Shown one piece after another: positions 45,089 to 54,439 of a DNA stretch of 64,000 nt. The stretch lies in contig NZGD01000035.1 of the NCBI GenBank assembly GCA_002690925.1, positions 1 to 64,000 of the forward strand, read 5' to 3'. The notes beneath the pieces are model-generated. The model was not told the origin of the DNA. It saw nothing but the letters and a program-made list of their open reading frames with translations, and did no database searches. A program made the position numbers and the translations under genes. The DNA comes from Rhodopirellula sp. (lineage in GTDB: Bacteria > Planctomycetota > Planctomycetia > Pirellulales > Pirellulaceae). Positions within the stretch are counted from its first letter, which is position 1, and each line of letters starts with the position of its first letter.

Positions 45089-46258
45089 CTACTTGGTAAG
45101 TGAGGCTTGTCGCTTGTCTGAAGCCGGACTGCGCCGGTTCGCAAGTACCAGTAACCCAGCGAAAGTCAACGCAATACCGAGTGAAAGTGGCCATGTGACA
45201 GGCTCTGAGAATACAATCACACCAGCAATGGCTGCCATCGCCACCTGCGACGCATTGATGAGATTTACAGCCACAACCGGCAATGCCTTCAATGAAACTG
45301 ACAATGCGACGAAAGCACTTAAATTCAACGCGCCCGCTGCAGCCATCATTGACCACTGGGATCGATCAACCACCGCAAGTGAATCGAGCCCGGAATTTGC
45401 AAGTGTGACTGCCCAAAGCGACAGGGTTCCGACAAGGCCACTAATAAACATTGTGGCTGGGGCCGAAACTCCCCCTCTCATCGTTTGCCGCATGACGGCA
45501 CCAAAAAGAGCATAAGCAGCCCCGGACGCAGCCGCGCACAGTGCTCCAACCCAAACAGGGTGCTCTGTGATGGAAGTTTCAGGTGTTTCGGAAGTGCTGG
45601 GATGGGAGAGGATGACCACCGCAATGATGATCATCATCATGGCCGCAATGGTTCGCAAACGAACAGGCTCTCGCAGCAATACGCGACCCAGAATTGCACC
45701 ACCGACGATCAACACACCTAAGGTAATCGGTACAGAGGCAGCCAATCCGATAGTCCCCAGTGCAACTTGAAATGCTGCATTGCCGACGAACTGCCCGATG
45801 AGGCTGACAACGATAAACCGCGGAATCAGCCTGCGACTCGTCGCCAAAGCCTCGCCTCTCGCCAACATCCACAATAGAAATGGACCCAAGACGATGACCG
45901 TGGGAACTGCCTTGACTGCTGATACCAAAAAAGGATCCACCGCCACGCAGTGACGCAATGCGATGTTGGCCATCGTGTACAAAACGGCTGCCGAAAGCCC
46001 AAGGACAACCCCCATCACATTACCGACCGGTGGCCTCAATTCACGACGTGATCTGATTTCAACTTGGCTGGTTTTTTCGGTAGCTGCCAATGGCTTGGAT
46101 CTGAGCGTTTCAACAACTTCTACACTCAATGCTGCATCCTTCGACACGGCATCGGCTGATACCAAATCGCTTGACTCTACATCCCTCAAAGAATTTTCCG
46201 TTTGCAAAATTTCTTCACAGGCATGGTCGGGCTCGGTTTGGACTTCAGGATCATTCAT
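45089..46258 (-). CDS. EamA/DMT-family permease with acidic N-terminal extension
   Basis: 389 residues. Residues about 78-380 have the ten-helix drug/metabolite-transporter fold with two EamA halves: GLSAAVLYTMANIALRHC and GALCAAASGAAYALFGAVMR are the starts of the halves, each ending with a conserved Glu-Pro (LLREPVRLRTIAA; VFSEPVTWPLSLGIALTFAGL). Residues 1-75 are a charged, probably disordered cytoplasmic extension unusual for the family. Its substrate is unknown. The PP2C gene lies upstream on the same strand. Confidence 0.88.
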   Translation of the reverse strand: MNDPEVQTEPDHACEEILQTENSLRDVESSDLVSADAVSKDAALSVEVVETLRSKPLAATEKTSQVEIRSRRELRPPVGNVMGVVLGLSAAVLYTMANIALRHCVAVDPFLVSAVKAVPTVIVLGPFLLWMLARGEALATSRRLIPRFIVVSLIGQFVGNAAFQVALGTIGLAASVPITLGVLIVGGAILGRVLLREPVRLRTIAAMMMIIIAVVILSHPSTSETPETSITEHPVWVGALCAAASGAAYALFGAVMRQTMRGGVSAPATMFISGLVGTLSLWAVTLANSGLDSLAVVDRSQWSMMAAAGALNLSAFVALSVSLKALPVVAVNLINASQVAMAAIAGVIVFSEPVTWPLSLGIALTFAGLLVLANRRSPASDKRQASLTK

Positions 46259-46486
46259 CCTAGGCCCTTGTATTCCTCAGATTGCTGATTGCAGTTGATG
46301 CCACTAACTGCGGTTTGATTTGAAGCACAACGTTGGGCAAAGCCGACGCTGCAGGCTCACTGGCTGAGCCAACCCTACACTAGGCCCCAAGCATCCATCA
46401 CTCAGTGCCACGATTGGCTTTCCTGATCAGGTTAGGTTGCGATGCAGTTTAGCGTGGAGGCAAACTCTTCTGAACCGGACCACTGA

Positions 46487-47467
46487 TCAAATGCTCGACG
46501 CCATTTCTGGACCGGGGTCAGGCATGAAAACAGGCTCCGTGGTTACGCTCAAATCTGGCTTAGCAACGACCACGGTTACGTTATCCTGCCCGCCTGACGA
46601 ATTCGCAAAATCAACGAGAGTTCGACACGCTGCTTCAGGATGCTCCGTCACAGCCAGCACCTCTGCCAGCATATCTGGCCCAACATACCGATGAAGGCCA
46701 TCGCTGCACAGAACAATCAGATCGCCTTCCTCAAGGTCCACTCTTCGAGCTTCGGCCACCACTTCATCATTCGAATTGCCACCCAGCACGTTCCACAACA
46801 CATTGCCCCAACGGCTAGTCGACTCATCCTCAGGTCGCATACCGCCTTGCTCAACCATCTGTCTTGCCAATGTGTGATCGGTTGTCAACTGCTCCACACC
46901 GCCATTGCGATACAAATAGCACCTGCTGTCCCCCGCGTGCACCACAAACATTCGCCTACCAATGCGGTGGGCCATGGTCAACGTCGTTCCCATGCCTCTG
47001 ACGTTCGAATTTTTGGCAGATTCACGAAGGATTTTTGCGTTTGCATCCTGCATCAAAAGCTGCAGATTCTCGACGAAATCATCTTCGTTCCCATCATCCC
47101 CGTGAAAAAACCAATGAACACTATTAAGCAACCTGTGTACCAAATGAGTAATCGCAAGCTGGCTAGCCTTTTCTCCAGCGGCGTGTCCCCCCATACCGTC
47201 AGCAACCAGCAGGATTTCACCTTGGACACGCCCGAAAACTCGTTCACCCAAATCAAGTGTTGTCGCAGATACAAGCATGGACTTGATCAGCTCTGCGATC
47301 AGAAATTGATCCTGATTCACTTTTCGAACACGGCCACAATCACTAAGTCCAAAAGTTAAAGAGGGTGCGTGCTTGCTGTTCCCCATTTCGCCATCCGTAA
47401 GATATTCCGACTGTTGCCACGCGTCATTGCTGACGCTACTTAATGTTCCCAAACGATTTTCAATCAT
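46487..47467 (-). CDS. PP2C-family Ser/Thr protein phosphatase
   Basis: 326 residues with all motifs of bacterial PP2C: VNQDQF at 50-55, LLVADGMGGHAAGE around 87-98 with metal-binding Asp/Gly, GMGTTLTMA, VHAGDSRCYLYR, a TTDHTL loop, VLCSDGLHRYV and GGQDNVTVVV. It is soluble and has a free Ser/Thr N-terminal segment of 35 residues. Such phosphatases counter Hanks-type Ser/Thr kinases, which are numerous in planctomycetes; no kinase is adjacent. Start: ATG at 47467. Confidence 0.95.
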   Translation of the reverse strand: MIENRLGTLSSVSNDAWQQSEYLTDGEMGNSKHAPSLTFGLSDCGRVRKVNQDQFLIAELIKSMLVSATTLDLGERVFGRVQGEILLVADGMGGHAAGEKASQLAITHLVHRLLNSVHWFFHGDDGNEDDFVENLQLLMQDANAKILRESAKNSNVRGMGTTLTMAHRIGRRMFVVHAGDSRCYLYRNGGVEQLTTDHTLARQMVEQGGMRPEDESTSRWGNVLWNVLGGNSNDEVVAEARRVDLEEGDLIVLCSDGLHRYVGPDMLAEVLAVTEHPEAACRTLVDFANSSGGQDNVTVVVAKPDLSVTTEPVFMPDPGPEMASSI

Positions 47468-48398
47468 ATCAAGTTAGGGTCAGTTTGGATGGATGTGTCA
47501 ATCTGGCACTCTTTTGCATGCTGCCGCCCCCACAATTTGCTCGAAGACGCTCTCGTCTTTCTTGCATTCAACTGCCTGCCTCTAACACCTCCAGTTCCCC
47601 TGACGAGGATCATTGATTCTTACAAACAAATGCACATTATGATTGCTCGCTTCCGAACGAATGACTGGGCACGGTTACTGCAATCCCACCGGAGTCCAAT
47701 GTCAGCAAACGGATTCGCAAAACAAATGACCTGACTAATCAAATCATTCCTGACAATGTCATCGGCCTCATCGAACAAATCCGAACCAACGCATGTCCAA
47801 TCAGCAGCAACCAATTGACTGCTGCAGGTTCAATCCGGCAACCACGACTGAGCGGTGTGATGTTCTACCGCGAAGCATCACGCCTAGCCCGTGCTGCAAA
47901 CCTCGATAGCAAAACCACGGCATTGCCTTATCTTCGTGTTTGTCATCATGAACCTGCCACTCGTGCTTTCAAATTAATTTAGGCGGCAACCGATGCCAGC
48001 ATGCCTTTGGTCACTTGCAGCACACCCCATGAATTACTAAACGTCGTCCGCTGCATTGATGTCATGTACGTTATCATCGCCCAAAGAAGCAAACAGAAAC
48101 CATCCTGAATCAGCTTCGATTCTATCTCTGCACAAGAGCCTGACTCCGAGCCACTTACACATGACTTGTGACAGCAGGCCCCATCACTTCGACCGCAGAC
48201 CGAACCTCATATTGCGAGCATTACAACACACTGTATCTGAGCAATTTGCATTTGCCATCAAGTGGATATTGCCTTCATTATATCTCTCCACTTCTTCTTC
48301 TCATTTTCGTAGATTGAGAATTCAGTCCTTGCGGAGTCGCCCCAACGATGCGACCCTCTGAGCAGTAACCACTTCTACGCTTACATGATTGGGGCATC
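47468..48398. other. Sparsely coding region before comM
   Basis: 931 bases with no supported gene. On the plus strand, 47665-47982 stays open for 106 codons and ends at a TAG; the translation (PDNVIGLIEQIRTNACPISS..., MFYREASRLARAANLDSKT) looks somewhat protein-like but has no ATG at its beginning, so it may be a decayed gene or chance. Other short frames conflict with each other. The last 100 bases should hold the comM promoter. Confidence 0.35.
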
Positions 48399-49940
48399 AT
48401 GCTGGCACGTTTGAAGACGTTCACGCTTTCCGGGATTGAAGCGTTACCGGTTGATGTCGAGGTCGATATTTCACCGGCCGCAATGCCAAAAACCATTCTG
48501 GTTGGGCTGCCCGATACTGCCGTCAAAGAAAGTACACACCGAGTCGAACGAGCAATTGTAAATAGTGGATTTGCAAGGCCACAGGACCGGGTGGTGATCA
48601 ACTTAGCCCCCGGCGATCTCCCCAAACAAGCGTCGTCTTTTGATTTACCCGTTGCCCTGGGTGTGCTAGCTGGTAGTGGCCAACTATCTGCGGAACGGCT
48701 TGATGAGTACGCCGTTGTAGGCGAACTTGCTTTGGAGGGAACAGCACGGCCCATAAAGGGAGCACTATCAATCGCAATCGAGGCGGCAAAGAACAAAGCA
48801 ATTCGAGGTTTGGTTGTACCCGTTGCCAATGCAAGTGAAGCTGCGGTCGTGGAAAGTTTGCAAGTCATACCAGTACACAGTCTGGCTCAGGCGATTGCTT
48901 TCTTTGCTGGCGAATTAGAAGTCACTGCTGTACCCTGCGAGCTCGAAAAACTTTTTGCCAAGTTCAGTATTTATGATTTGGACTTTGTAGACGTCCGAGG
49001 ACAGGAATCAGCGAAAAGAGCTTTAACAATCGCTGCTGCTGGCCGTCACAACCTGGCAATGATTGGGCCGCCCGGAAGTGGCAAAACTATGCTTTCCAAA
49101 CGGATGCCAACTATATTGCCACAATTGGCTGCTCCTGAATCGATCGCGACAACTCGCATCTACAGTGCGCTTGGTCAGCTACCTGCTGGCCAACCGTTGC
49201 TCGCACGCAGGCCCTTCCGCAGCCCACATCATACAATCAGCAATGCTGGTCTGGTTGGTGGCGGCAGCCCACCTTCACCCGGTGAAATCAGCAAAGCACA
49301 CAACGGCATTCTATTCCTGGATGAACTGCCCGAATTCAATCGCAAGACACTGGAAGTCATGCGTCAACCATTAGAAGACGGCGTTGTCACAATCTCACGC
49401 GCACTCAGGTCAACAACCTTCCCTGCAGATTTCATGTTAGTCGCAGCGGCCAACCCTTGTCCGTGCGGTTACCGCAGTGATCCACGCCGAAGCTGCAATT
49501 GTACACCTCCACAAATCGAGAAGTACATGGGAAAAATTTCTGGTCCACTCATGGACAGGATCGATATCCACATCGAGGTGCCAGCAGTTCCATTTGATGA
49601 ACTATCGTCAAATTCCAAAGCCGGGATTAGCAGTGCGGACATGCGCAATGATGTCCTGCTTGCGCGCGAAGCTCAGAACGCACGGTTCAGCAATGGCTCC
49701 GTCCGATACAACGCGCAAATGAGCAGCCGTCAAGTTCGTGAGTTTTGTCTACTCAATGATAGCTGCCGACACATGCTTCGCCATAGCGTTGAAGAAATGG
49801 GTCTATCAGCGCGAGCCCACGACAAGATTCTACGGGTTTCTCGCACCATCGCTGACGTTGCTGGTGATCAACACGTCAATGAAATGCACCTTGCTGAAGC
49901 AATTGGCTACCGAAGCTTGGATCGCGATTTATGGACCTAA
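48399..49940 (+). CDS. comM: YifB/ComM-family Mg-chelatase-like ATPase
   Basis: 513 residues. N-terminal Lon-S16-like domain (PVDVEVDISPAAMPKTILVGLPDTAVKES), then an AAA+ core with Walker A MIGPPGSGKTML, the family loop FRSPHHTISNAGLVGGG, Walker B GILFLDELPEF, and a zinc-ribbon type insert AANPCPCGYRSDPRRSCNCTPP with four cysteines. The C-terminal helix bundle (SARAHDKILRVSRTIADVAGDQ) closes the Mg-chelatase-like part. ComM promotes branch migration during natural transformation in Vibrio and Haemophilus. No other competence genes are near. Confidence 0.95.
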   Translation: MLARLKTFTLSGIEALPVDVEVDISPAAMPKTILVGLPDTAVKESTHRVERAIVNSGFARPQDRVVINLAPGDLPKQASSFDLPVALGVLAGSGQLSAERLDEYAVVGELALEGTARPIKGALSIAIEAAKNKAIRGLVVPVANASEAAVVESLQVIPVHSLAQAIAFFAGELEVTAVPCELEKLFAKFSIYDLDFVDVRGQESAKRALTIAAAGRHNLAMIGPPGSGKTMLSKRMPTILPQLAAPESIATTRIYSALGQLPAGQPLLARRPFRSPHHTISNAGLVGGGSPPSPGEISKAHNGILFLDELPEFNRKTLEVMRQPLEDGVVTISRALRSTTFPADFMLVAAANPCPCGYRSDPRRSCNCTPPQIEKYMGKISGPLMDRIDIHIEVPAVPFDELSSNSKAGISSADMRNDVLLAREAQNARFSNGSVRYNAQMSSRQVREFCLLNDSCRHMLRHSVEEMGLSARAHDKILRVSRTIADVAGDQHVNEMHLAEAIGYRSLDRDLWT

Positions 49941-50115
49941 GCGACAGAGCTTTATCTGTGACACACGTGTGCAGGCCATTAAAAAAGAACCCAAAGACAA
50001 CTGACTTCCGTATTTCAGTGCGATTCTCGCGACGTTCTCACTGGCTTCCCAATTGATCGCAAAAGCACACCCTTGTTAGTCACTGCGTTGCAGAACTCAA
50101 AATTTCCTTAAGGGA

Positions 50116-50229
50116 CACGATAAAATCCTGCGAGTGGCAGGAACCATTGCTGCTGCCGAAGGAAGCAAAAAATTCGAAAACAAACGTTCAACAAAGCTTT
50201 CGACTGTCGAACATCGCTACCGCGAATGA
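50116..50229 (+). pseudogene. Decayed second copy of a comM 3' end
   Basis: Between comM and tex (49941-50359 has no intact gene) a short plus-strand frame encodes HDKILRVAGTIAAAEGSK..., ending with a TGA at 50227-50229. It matches the C-terminal helix of the comM product (HDKILRVSRTIADVAG) at about 10 of 12 positions at the start, then fades. The DNA differs mainly at third codon positions from the intact gene, so it is an old duplication or a remnant of a paralogue, not a recent copy. The frame is blocked upstream by a stop near 50077. No other part of the gene is seen. Confidence 0.45.
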
Positions 50230-50359
50230 CTGATTGAAGACGTCGATTTCACAAACTGCCTTCATTGGAAAAATGCTGTTCTCCACTTTGGCTTACGTCC
50301 ACACATGACCCACGGTATTCCTTTTCACCTTTTCCCTGCGAGGAATACCAAGGTCGCTT

Positions 50360-52510
50360 TCAAAATTTCCTCGTTACAGAGATACGCCGGCGTTCTGCAT
50401 CTACTTCAAGGACCTTGACCTTAACCAGATCGCCAACAGCAACAATCTCGTTCGGGTCCTTCACAAACGAATTCGAAAGCTGCGAAATATGAATGAGAGC
50501 ATCCTGATGAACACCAATGTCAACAAATGCTCCGAAATGCGTAACGTTGGTAATGACGCCTTCCATAACTAATCCTGACTTCAAATCACCGATGCTATTA
50601 ATTGCATCATCAAACCGCACCACTTTGAATTCGCGACGTGGGTCGCGTCCTGGTTTTTCCAACTCAGATATGATGTCCATCACTGTGGGTAGCCCAAAAC
50701 GATCATCGACATAGTCAGAGGGGTTCAGCTTATGGCTCAGTCCAGCATCACCCACCAATGTTTGTGGATCTGTCCCCAGTTGCTCTGCCATGTGGCCCAC
50801 CAAGGTATAACTCTCAGGATGCACCGCAGAGTTATCGAGCGTCTCTTCCCCGCCGCGAATGCGAAGAAAACCAGCAGCCTGCTCAAACGCCTTCCTACCA
50901 AGCTTTGCAACATTCAATAGTTCATTTCGGTTTTCAAATCGACCGTTTTGATCCCTGAATGCTACTATATTTTCTGCCAACTTCGGGCCAATGCCTGCCA
51001 CATGCGAAAGTAACGATACGCTTGCCATGTTCAGATCCACCCCCACAGCATTCACGCAGGACTCAACGGTACGTTCCAAACATTTACGAAGTCGTGTCTG
51101 GTTGACATCGTGTTGATACTGTCCCACACCAATGGATTTGGGATCAGTCTTAACCAGTTCTGCCAGCGGATCCTGCAATCGGCGGGCAATGCTAATTGCA
51201 CCACGAACCGTAATATCAAGATCAGGGAACTCTTTGATCGCGATTTCGCTGGCAGAATAAATCGACGCACCAGCTTCACTGACCATCACTTTGATCACCT
51301 TTAAGTCCTGTTCCTTCAACAGGGTTCCAATGAAAACATCCGTTTCTCTAGAAGCAGTACCGTTACCAATCGCAATCAATTCAACATTGTATTGATCGAT
51401 GAACTCCACCACACGCTTTGCCGCTGAGTCATAATCGTTTTGGGGCGGTGTCGGGTAGATGGTACTTGTCGCTAAAAACTTGCCGGTCTCATCGACAACG
51501 GCCAGCTTGCACCCCGTTCGGAAACCGGGATCAATGCCTAAGGTGACACGAGGCCCCGCAGGTGATGCCATCAGTAGCTCATGCAGATTTTTTCCAAACA
51601 CTTCAATCGCACCTGTATCAGCTTGCTCCTTCAGATTCTGCAACACAGCGGACTGCGTGGCGGGTTGGAGCAAACGCTGATAGCAATCACCAATTGCCGC
51701 CACCAACTCACGGTGAAATTCAAACCGTCGATCACGGAGAAACTGCGATTTCATCCGTGCCAGTGCCCTCCCATCATCCATCGCTATTCCGATACGTAGC
51801 AAACCCTCAGCTTCGCCTCTCAACATTGCCAACAGCCGATGCGAGGGAATTTTCCCAACAGCTTCCCGATGATCAAAATAGAGTTCGAATTTCTTGGCCT
51901 CTTCTTTCTTCCCCCGTTTCACAGACGAAGTCACTTTGCCACTCGCCACAGCATCGTCGAGCATCCAACTTCTCAACGTTGTATCCTCTGACCATTGCTC
52001 GGCCACGATCGCGAGCGCGCCTTGCAACGCTGCATCCCGGTCATTGATTTCCACTGCCGGATTCACAAACTTATCAAGTGTCGCATTTCGCGAGGTCTCA
52101 AGCGGCTCTTGAAGAATCAGTAGATCAGCGAGAGGTTGCAGGCCCCGTTCACGTGCAATCGCGGCCTTGGTGCGACGTTTGGGCTTGAAAGGCAAGTAAA
52201 TCATTTCGAGCTGACGCAAGTCGCCACAAATTTCAATCGCGGTACGTACTTCATCAGACATCAAACCTTGGCTTTGAATGCTCTTGATAACGGTTACTTT
52301 ACGAGCAGCCAAAGCTGTCGCTCTTTCAACTGCATCCTCGATTGCCCGTAGTGCAATCTCATCCAGTCCCTGTGTCACTTCCTTACGGTATCTGGCAATG
52401 AAGGGTATCGTGTTCCCTGCCTCGAGTAACTCAATCGCTGCTAATACTTGCCTTACCGGCAATTGCAAATCAACCGCAATAGCCCGTGCTTTTTGTTCTG
52501 TGTCCTTCAT
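50360..52510 (-). CDS. tex: Tex-family RNA-binding transcription accessory protein
   Basis: About 716 residues from the ATG at 52510, with AAGG nine bases upstream; an in-frame GTG at 52531 is unlikely. Features in order: Tex N-terminal helical domain (GNTIPFIARYRKEVTQGLDE), YqgF/RNase H-like core (LGIDPGFRTGCKLAVVD), helix-hairpin-helix region (LSHVAGIGPKLAENIVAFRDQNGRF), and the C-terminal S1 domain with FGAFVDIGVHQDALIHISQLS. Tex binds RNA and is conserved across bacteria with roles in transcription elongation and stress. It is downstream of the M41-like gene by 27 bases. Confidence 0.96.
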   Translation of the reverse strand: MKDTEQKARAIAVDLQLPVRQVLAAIELLEAGNTIPFIARYRKEVTQGLDEIALRAIEDAVERATALAARKVTVIKSIQSQGLMSDEVRTAIEICGDLRQLEMIYLPFKPKRRTKAAIARERGLQPLADLLILQEPLETSRNATLDKFVNPAVEINDRDAALQGALAIVAEQWSEDTTLRSWMLDDAVASGKVTSSVKRGKKEEAKKFELYFDHREAVGKIPSHRLLAMLRGEAEGLLRIGIAMDDGRALARMKSQFLRDRRFEFHRELVAAIGDCYQRLLQPATQSAVLQNLKEQADTGAIEVFGKNLHELLMASPAGPRVTLGIDPGFRTGCKLAVVDETGKFLATSTIYPTPPQNDYDSAAKRVVEFIDQYNVELIAIGNGTASRETDVFIGTLLKEQDLKVIKVMVSEAGASIYSASEIAIKEFPDLDITVRGAISIARRLQDPLAELVKTDPKSIGVGQYQHDVNQTRLRKCLERTVESCVNAVGVDLNMASVSLLSHVAGIGPKLAENIVAFRDQNGRFENRNELLNVAKLGRKAFEQAAGFLRIRGGEETLDNSAVHPESYTLVGHMAEQLGTDPQTLVGDAGLSHKLNPSDYVDDRFGLPTVMDIISELEKPGRDPRREFKVVRFDDAINSIGDLKSGLVMEGVITNVTHFGAFVDIGVHQDALIHISQLSNSFVKDPNEIVAVGDLVKVKVLEVDAERRRISVTRKF

Positions 52511-52537
52511 CTTGGGCAACCTTAAAACCACTAATGT

Positions 52538-53092
52538 TCACGAGATTTTTTGCATCGCTTGCTGAAAGAAGTGCCGAACAGCCCGGCCACTAATCGTTTG
52601 CTTTTTCACCAACTCGGTCGCCACCATCTCGACGGCCAATGCAGTTGCTTCATCATCGAGAAGGTGTTCCGTACGCGCTAACAAACGTCGCTGCAACCGT
52701 TCGTGCTGTTTGTCACTACCAACACGCCGGCACAGCAATGTCCGAATCGAACGCAAGTCGTCTGCTGCACCAACTTCACAATAGCGACCAGTGAAATGAG
52801 CCTCCGCAACCATCCCTGCAAACAGGATCACAATTTCGTCATCCATTAGATTCTTGGCGTTTGCAGAACGCCCCTTCTGGAGCTCACACACCCCAAGCCT
52901 GTACTGCCCCAGCCATGAGCGTCCTGGGACAATGGTGACTTTTTTGATCAGACACCCAAACGACACAGCCGTCACCGCGTGTCCGGCTTCGTGATAAGCC
53001 GTTGCGATAACCTGCGAATCAGCGGCAGTCACCATCTTTCCTCCATCACATCCGGCTTGATCGTTCAATTTTTTTTCAGCAGGCTTTGTCAT
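52538..53092 (-). CDS. Stand-alone M41 (FtsH)-like zinc peptidase domain
   Basis: About 184 residues from the ATG at 53092; a TTG at 53161 overlapping the peroxidase stop is an alternative that would couple the genes. The zinc-protease motif HEAGH at 34-38 sits in ATAYHEAGHAVTAVSFG, and the downstream EVGAADDLRSI region resembles the third zinc ligand region of FtsH (GAENDIxxAT). There is no AAA domain and no membrane helix, whereas FtsH is over 600 residues. It may act alone or with a separate ATPase. The C-terminus is helical. Function is inference. Confidence 0.72.
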   Translation of the reverse strand: MTKPAEKKLNDQAGCDGGKMVTAADSQVIATAYHEAGHAVTAVSFGCLIKKVTIVPGRSWLGQYRLGVCELQKGRSANAKNLMDDEIVILFAGMVAEAHFTGRYCEVGAADDLRSIRTLLCRRVGSDKQHERLQRRLLARTEHLLDDEATALAVEMVATELVKKQTISGRAVRHFFQQAMQKIS

Positions 53093-53157
53093 AAGCGATT
53101 TATATAGCGATCGAGAACTGCAACTCGCCCTCTCCAGTTCAACGCAGCCAAATTTAC

Positions 53158-54330
53158 TCAATCGGCTTGAGTGAAGGGATCACTGAATTTCGGATCCGTG
53201 ATAAAGGTCTGATCTGTCAGAGTTCCAAGAAACGCCGCCAAGGCGACCTTCTCCACCTCGGGCAATGCCAAGCCATTCGCAGCAAAGTCCTCCAGACGCT
53301 GGTCCAAGTTACGATGTGGCTTGACACTCCAATTGTAGTGTTCAATTACCTGATCCAAAGTCCGAAAACGGCCATCATGCATGTAGGGTGCAGTCAGTGC
53401 CACGTTACGCAACGACGTCGATTTGAAGCGCCCCCACTCATCCTCTTTCGAGGTATACGCCCCGACTCCCCCATCCACTTGATCAGAATCGCTGTCAATT
53501 CCATTCACCAGTGGACCTTCTAGTTGAAAGAACGCCGACTGTCGAGCGGCAACACTCTTGCCCTCTGTCTCGGGCAGATGGCACTCCGAACATTTTGCAC
53601 GCCCAAAGAACTGCTGCTTTCCATAGTTTTCCTGTTCAGAAAAATTCGGAAACGGATCCAACACCGAAGCCACCTCAATACGCCCCTGATCAAAACGTGA
53701 GTTAACCGAAATCATTGATCGGAGGAATTGCGCCAAAGCGAGTGACAACCTCTCTTTGGTCACCTCTGACGTTCCAAATGCATCGTGAAAGAGCGGAGGG
53801 TAAATCGGGTCATTTTGCAACTGTGAGACCAAAGCGGTCAGTTCATGTCCCATTTCGATTGGATTTTCGATTGGCATAAGCACCTGATCTTCGAGAGACT
53901 CTGCCCGCTCATCCCAAAAGAATTTACCGGGACGATAGTACCGAAGGTTCACTAAACTCATTGAATTTCGATCAACAAATTTTCCCTCAAATCCTTTACT
54001 AAACCGTCGTGCGTCAGTGAACGCAGTCTTTTGACTGTGACAAGACGAACACGACGTGGATCCGTTGGCTGACAAATTTGGATCGTAAAACAGAACACGA
54101 CCCAAAGTAGCCCCCTCGTCCGTGATGGGATTTGATTCTGGCGTATTATCAAAAAGTTCAGCCACCTTCTTGACATGTCTCGGAAGAAGCTGATCCGCGT
54201 AGCGATATGGCGTGACTGGAAGAGTCAACTGACGCTTTGAGCCACCAGCGACAGAAGGTAACTCGGAAATCTGGCCAAATGCCGAAGTAACGAACAGACA
54301 AAGAACAATCGTGGTGGCTGGAATTTGCAT
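53158..54330 (-). CDS. Di-haem cytochrome c peroxidase / MauG-family protein
   Basis: About 390 residues from the ATG at 54330, which gives a signal peptide ending near TSAFGQ; the frame upstream to 54402 overlaps the divergent gene. Two CxxCH haem sites are present, CSSCH at 94-98 and CSECH at 247-251, and the family's AFTDARRFSKGFEGKFVDRNSMSLVNL region and YMHDGRFRTLDQVIEHY with a candidate axial Met are intact. Such periplasmic enzymes reduce hydrogen peroxide or oxidise protein substrates. The M41-like gene lies directly downstream. Confidence 0.92.
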   Translation of the reverse strand: MQIPATTIVLCLFVTSAFGQISELPSVAGGSKRQLTLPVTPYRYADQLLPRHVKKVAELFDNTPESNPITDEGATLGRVLFYDPNLSANGSTSCSSCHSQKTAFTDARRFSKGFEGKFVDRNSMSLVNLRYYRPGKFFWDERAESLEDQVLMPIENPIEMGHELTALVSQLQNDPIYPPLFHDAFGTSEVTKERLSLALAQFLRSMISVNSRFDQGRIEVASVLDPFPNFSEQENYGKQQFFGRAKCSECHLPETEGKSVAARQSAFFQLEGPLVNGIDSDSDQVDGGVGAYTSKEDEWGRFKSTSLRNVALTAPYMHDGRFRTLDQVIEHYNWSVKPHRNLDQRLEDFAANGLALPEVEKVALAAFLGTLTDQTFITDPKFSDPFTQAD

Positions 54331-54439
54331 AAGGCAAAGGATAACTTGGGTTGTTGGACTTGTCGAAACCAAGGCCATGAATTCATCAAATGTGCAACAC
54401 AATCACTTTGACTGCTCGCAGCGAGGACCGTTATCACCG

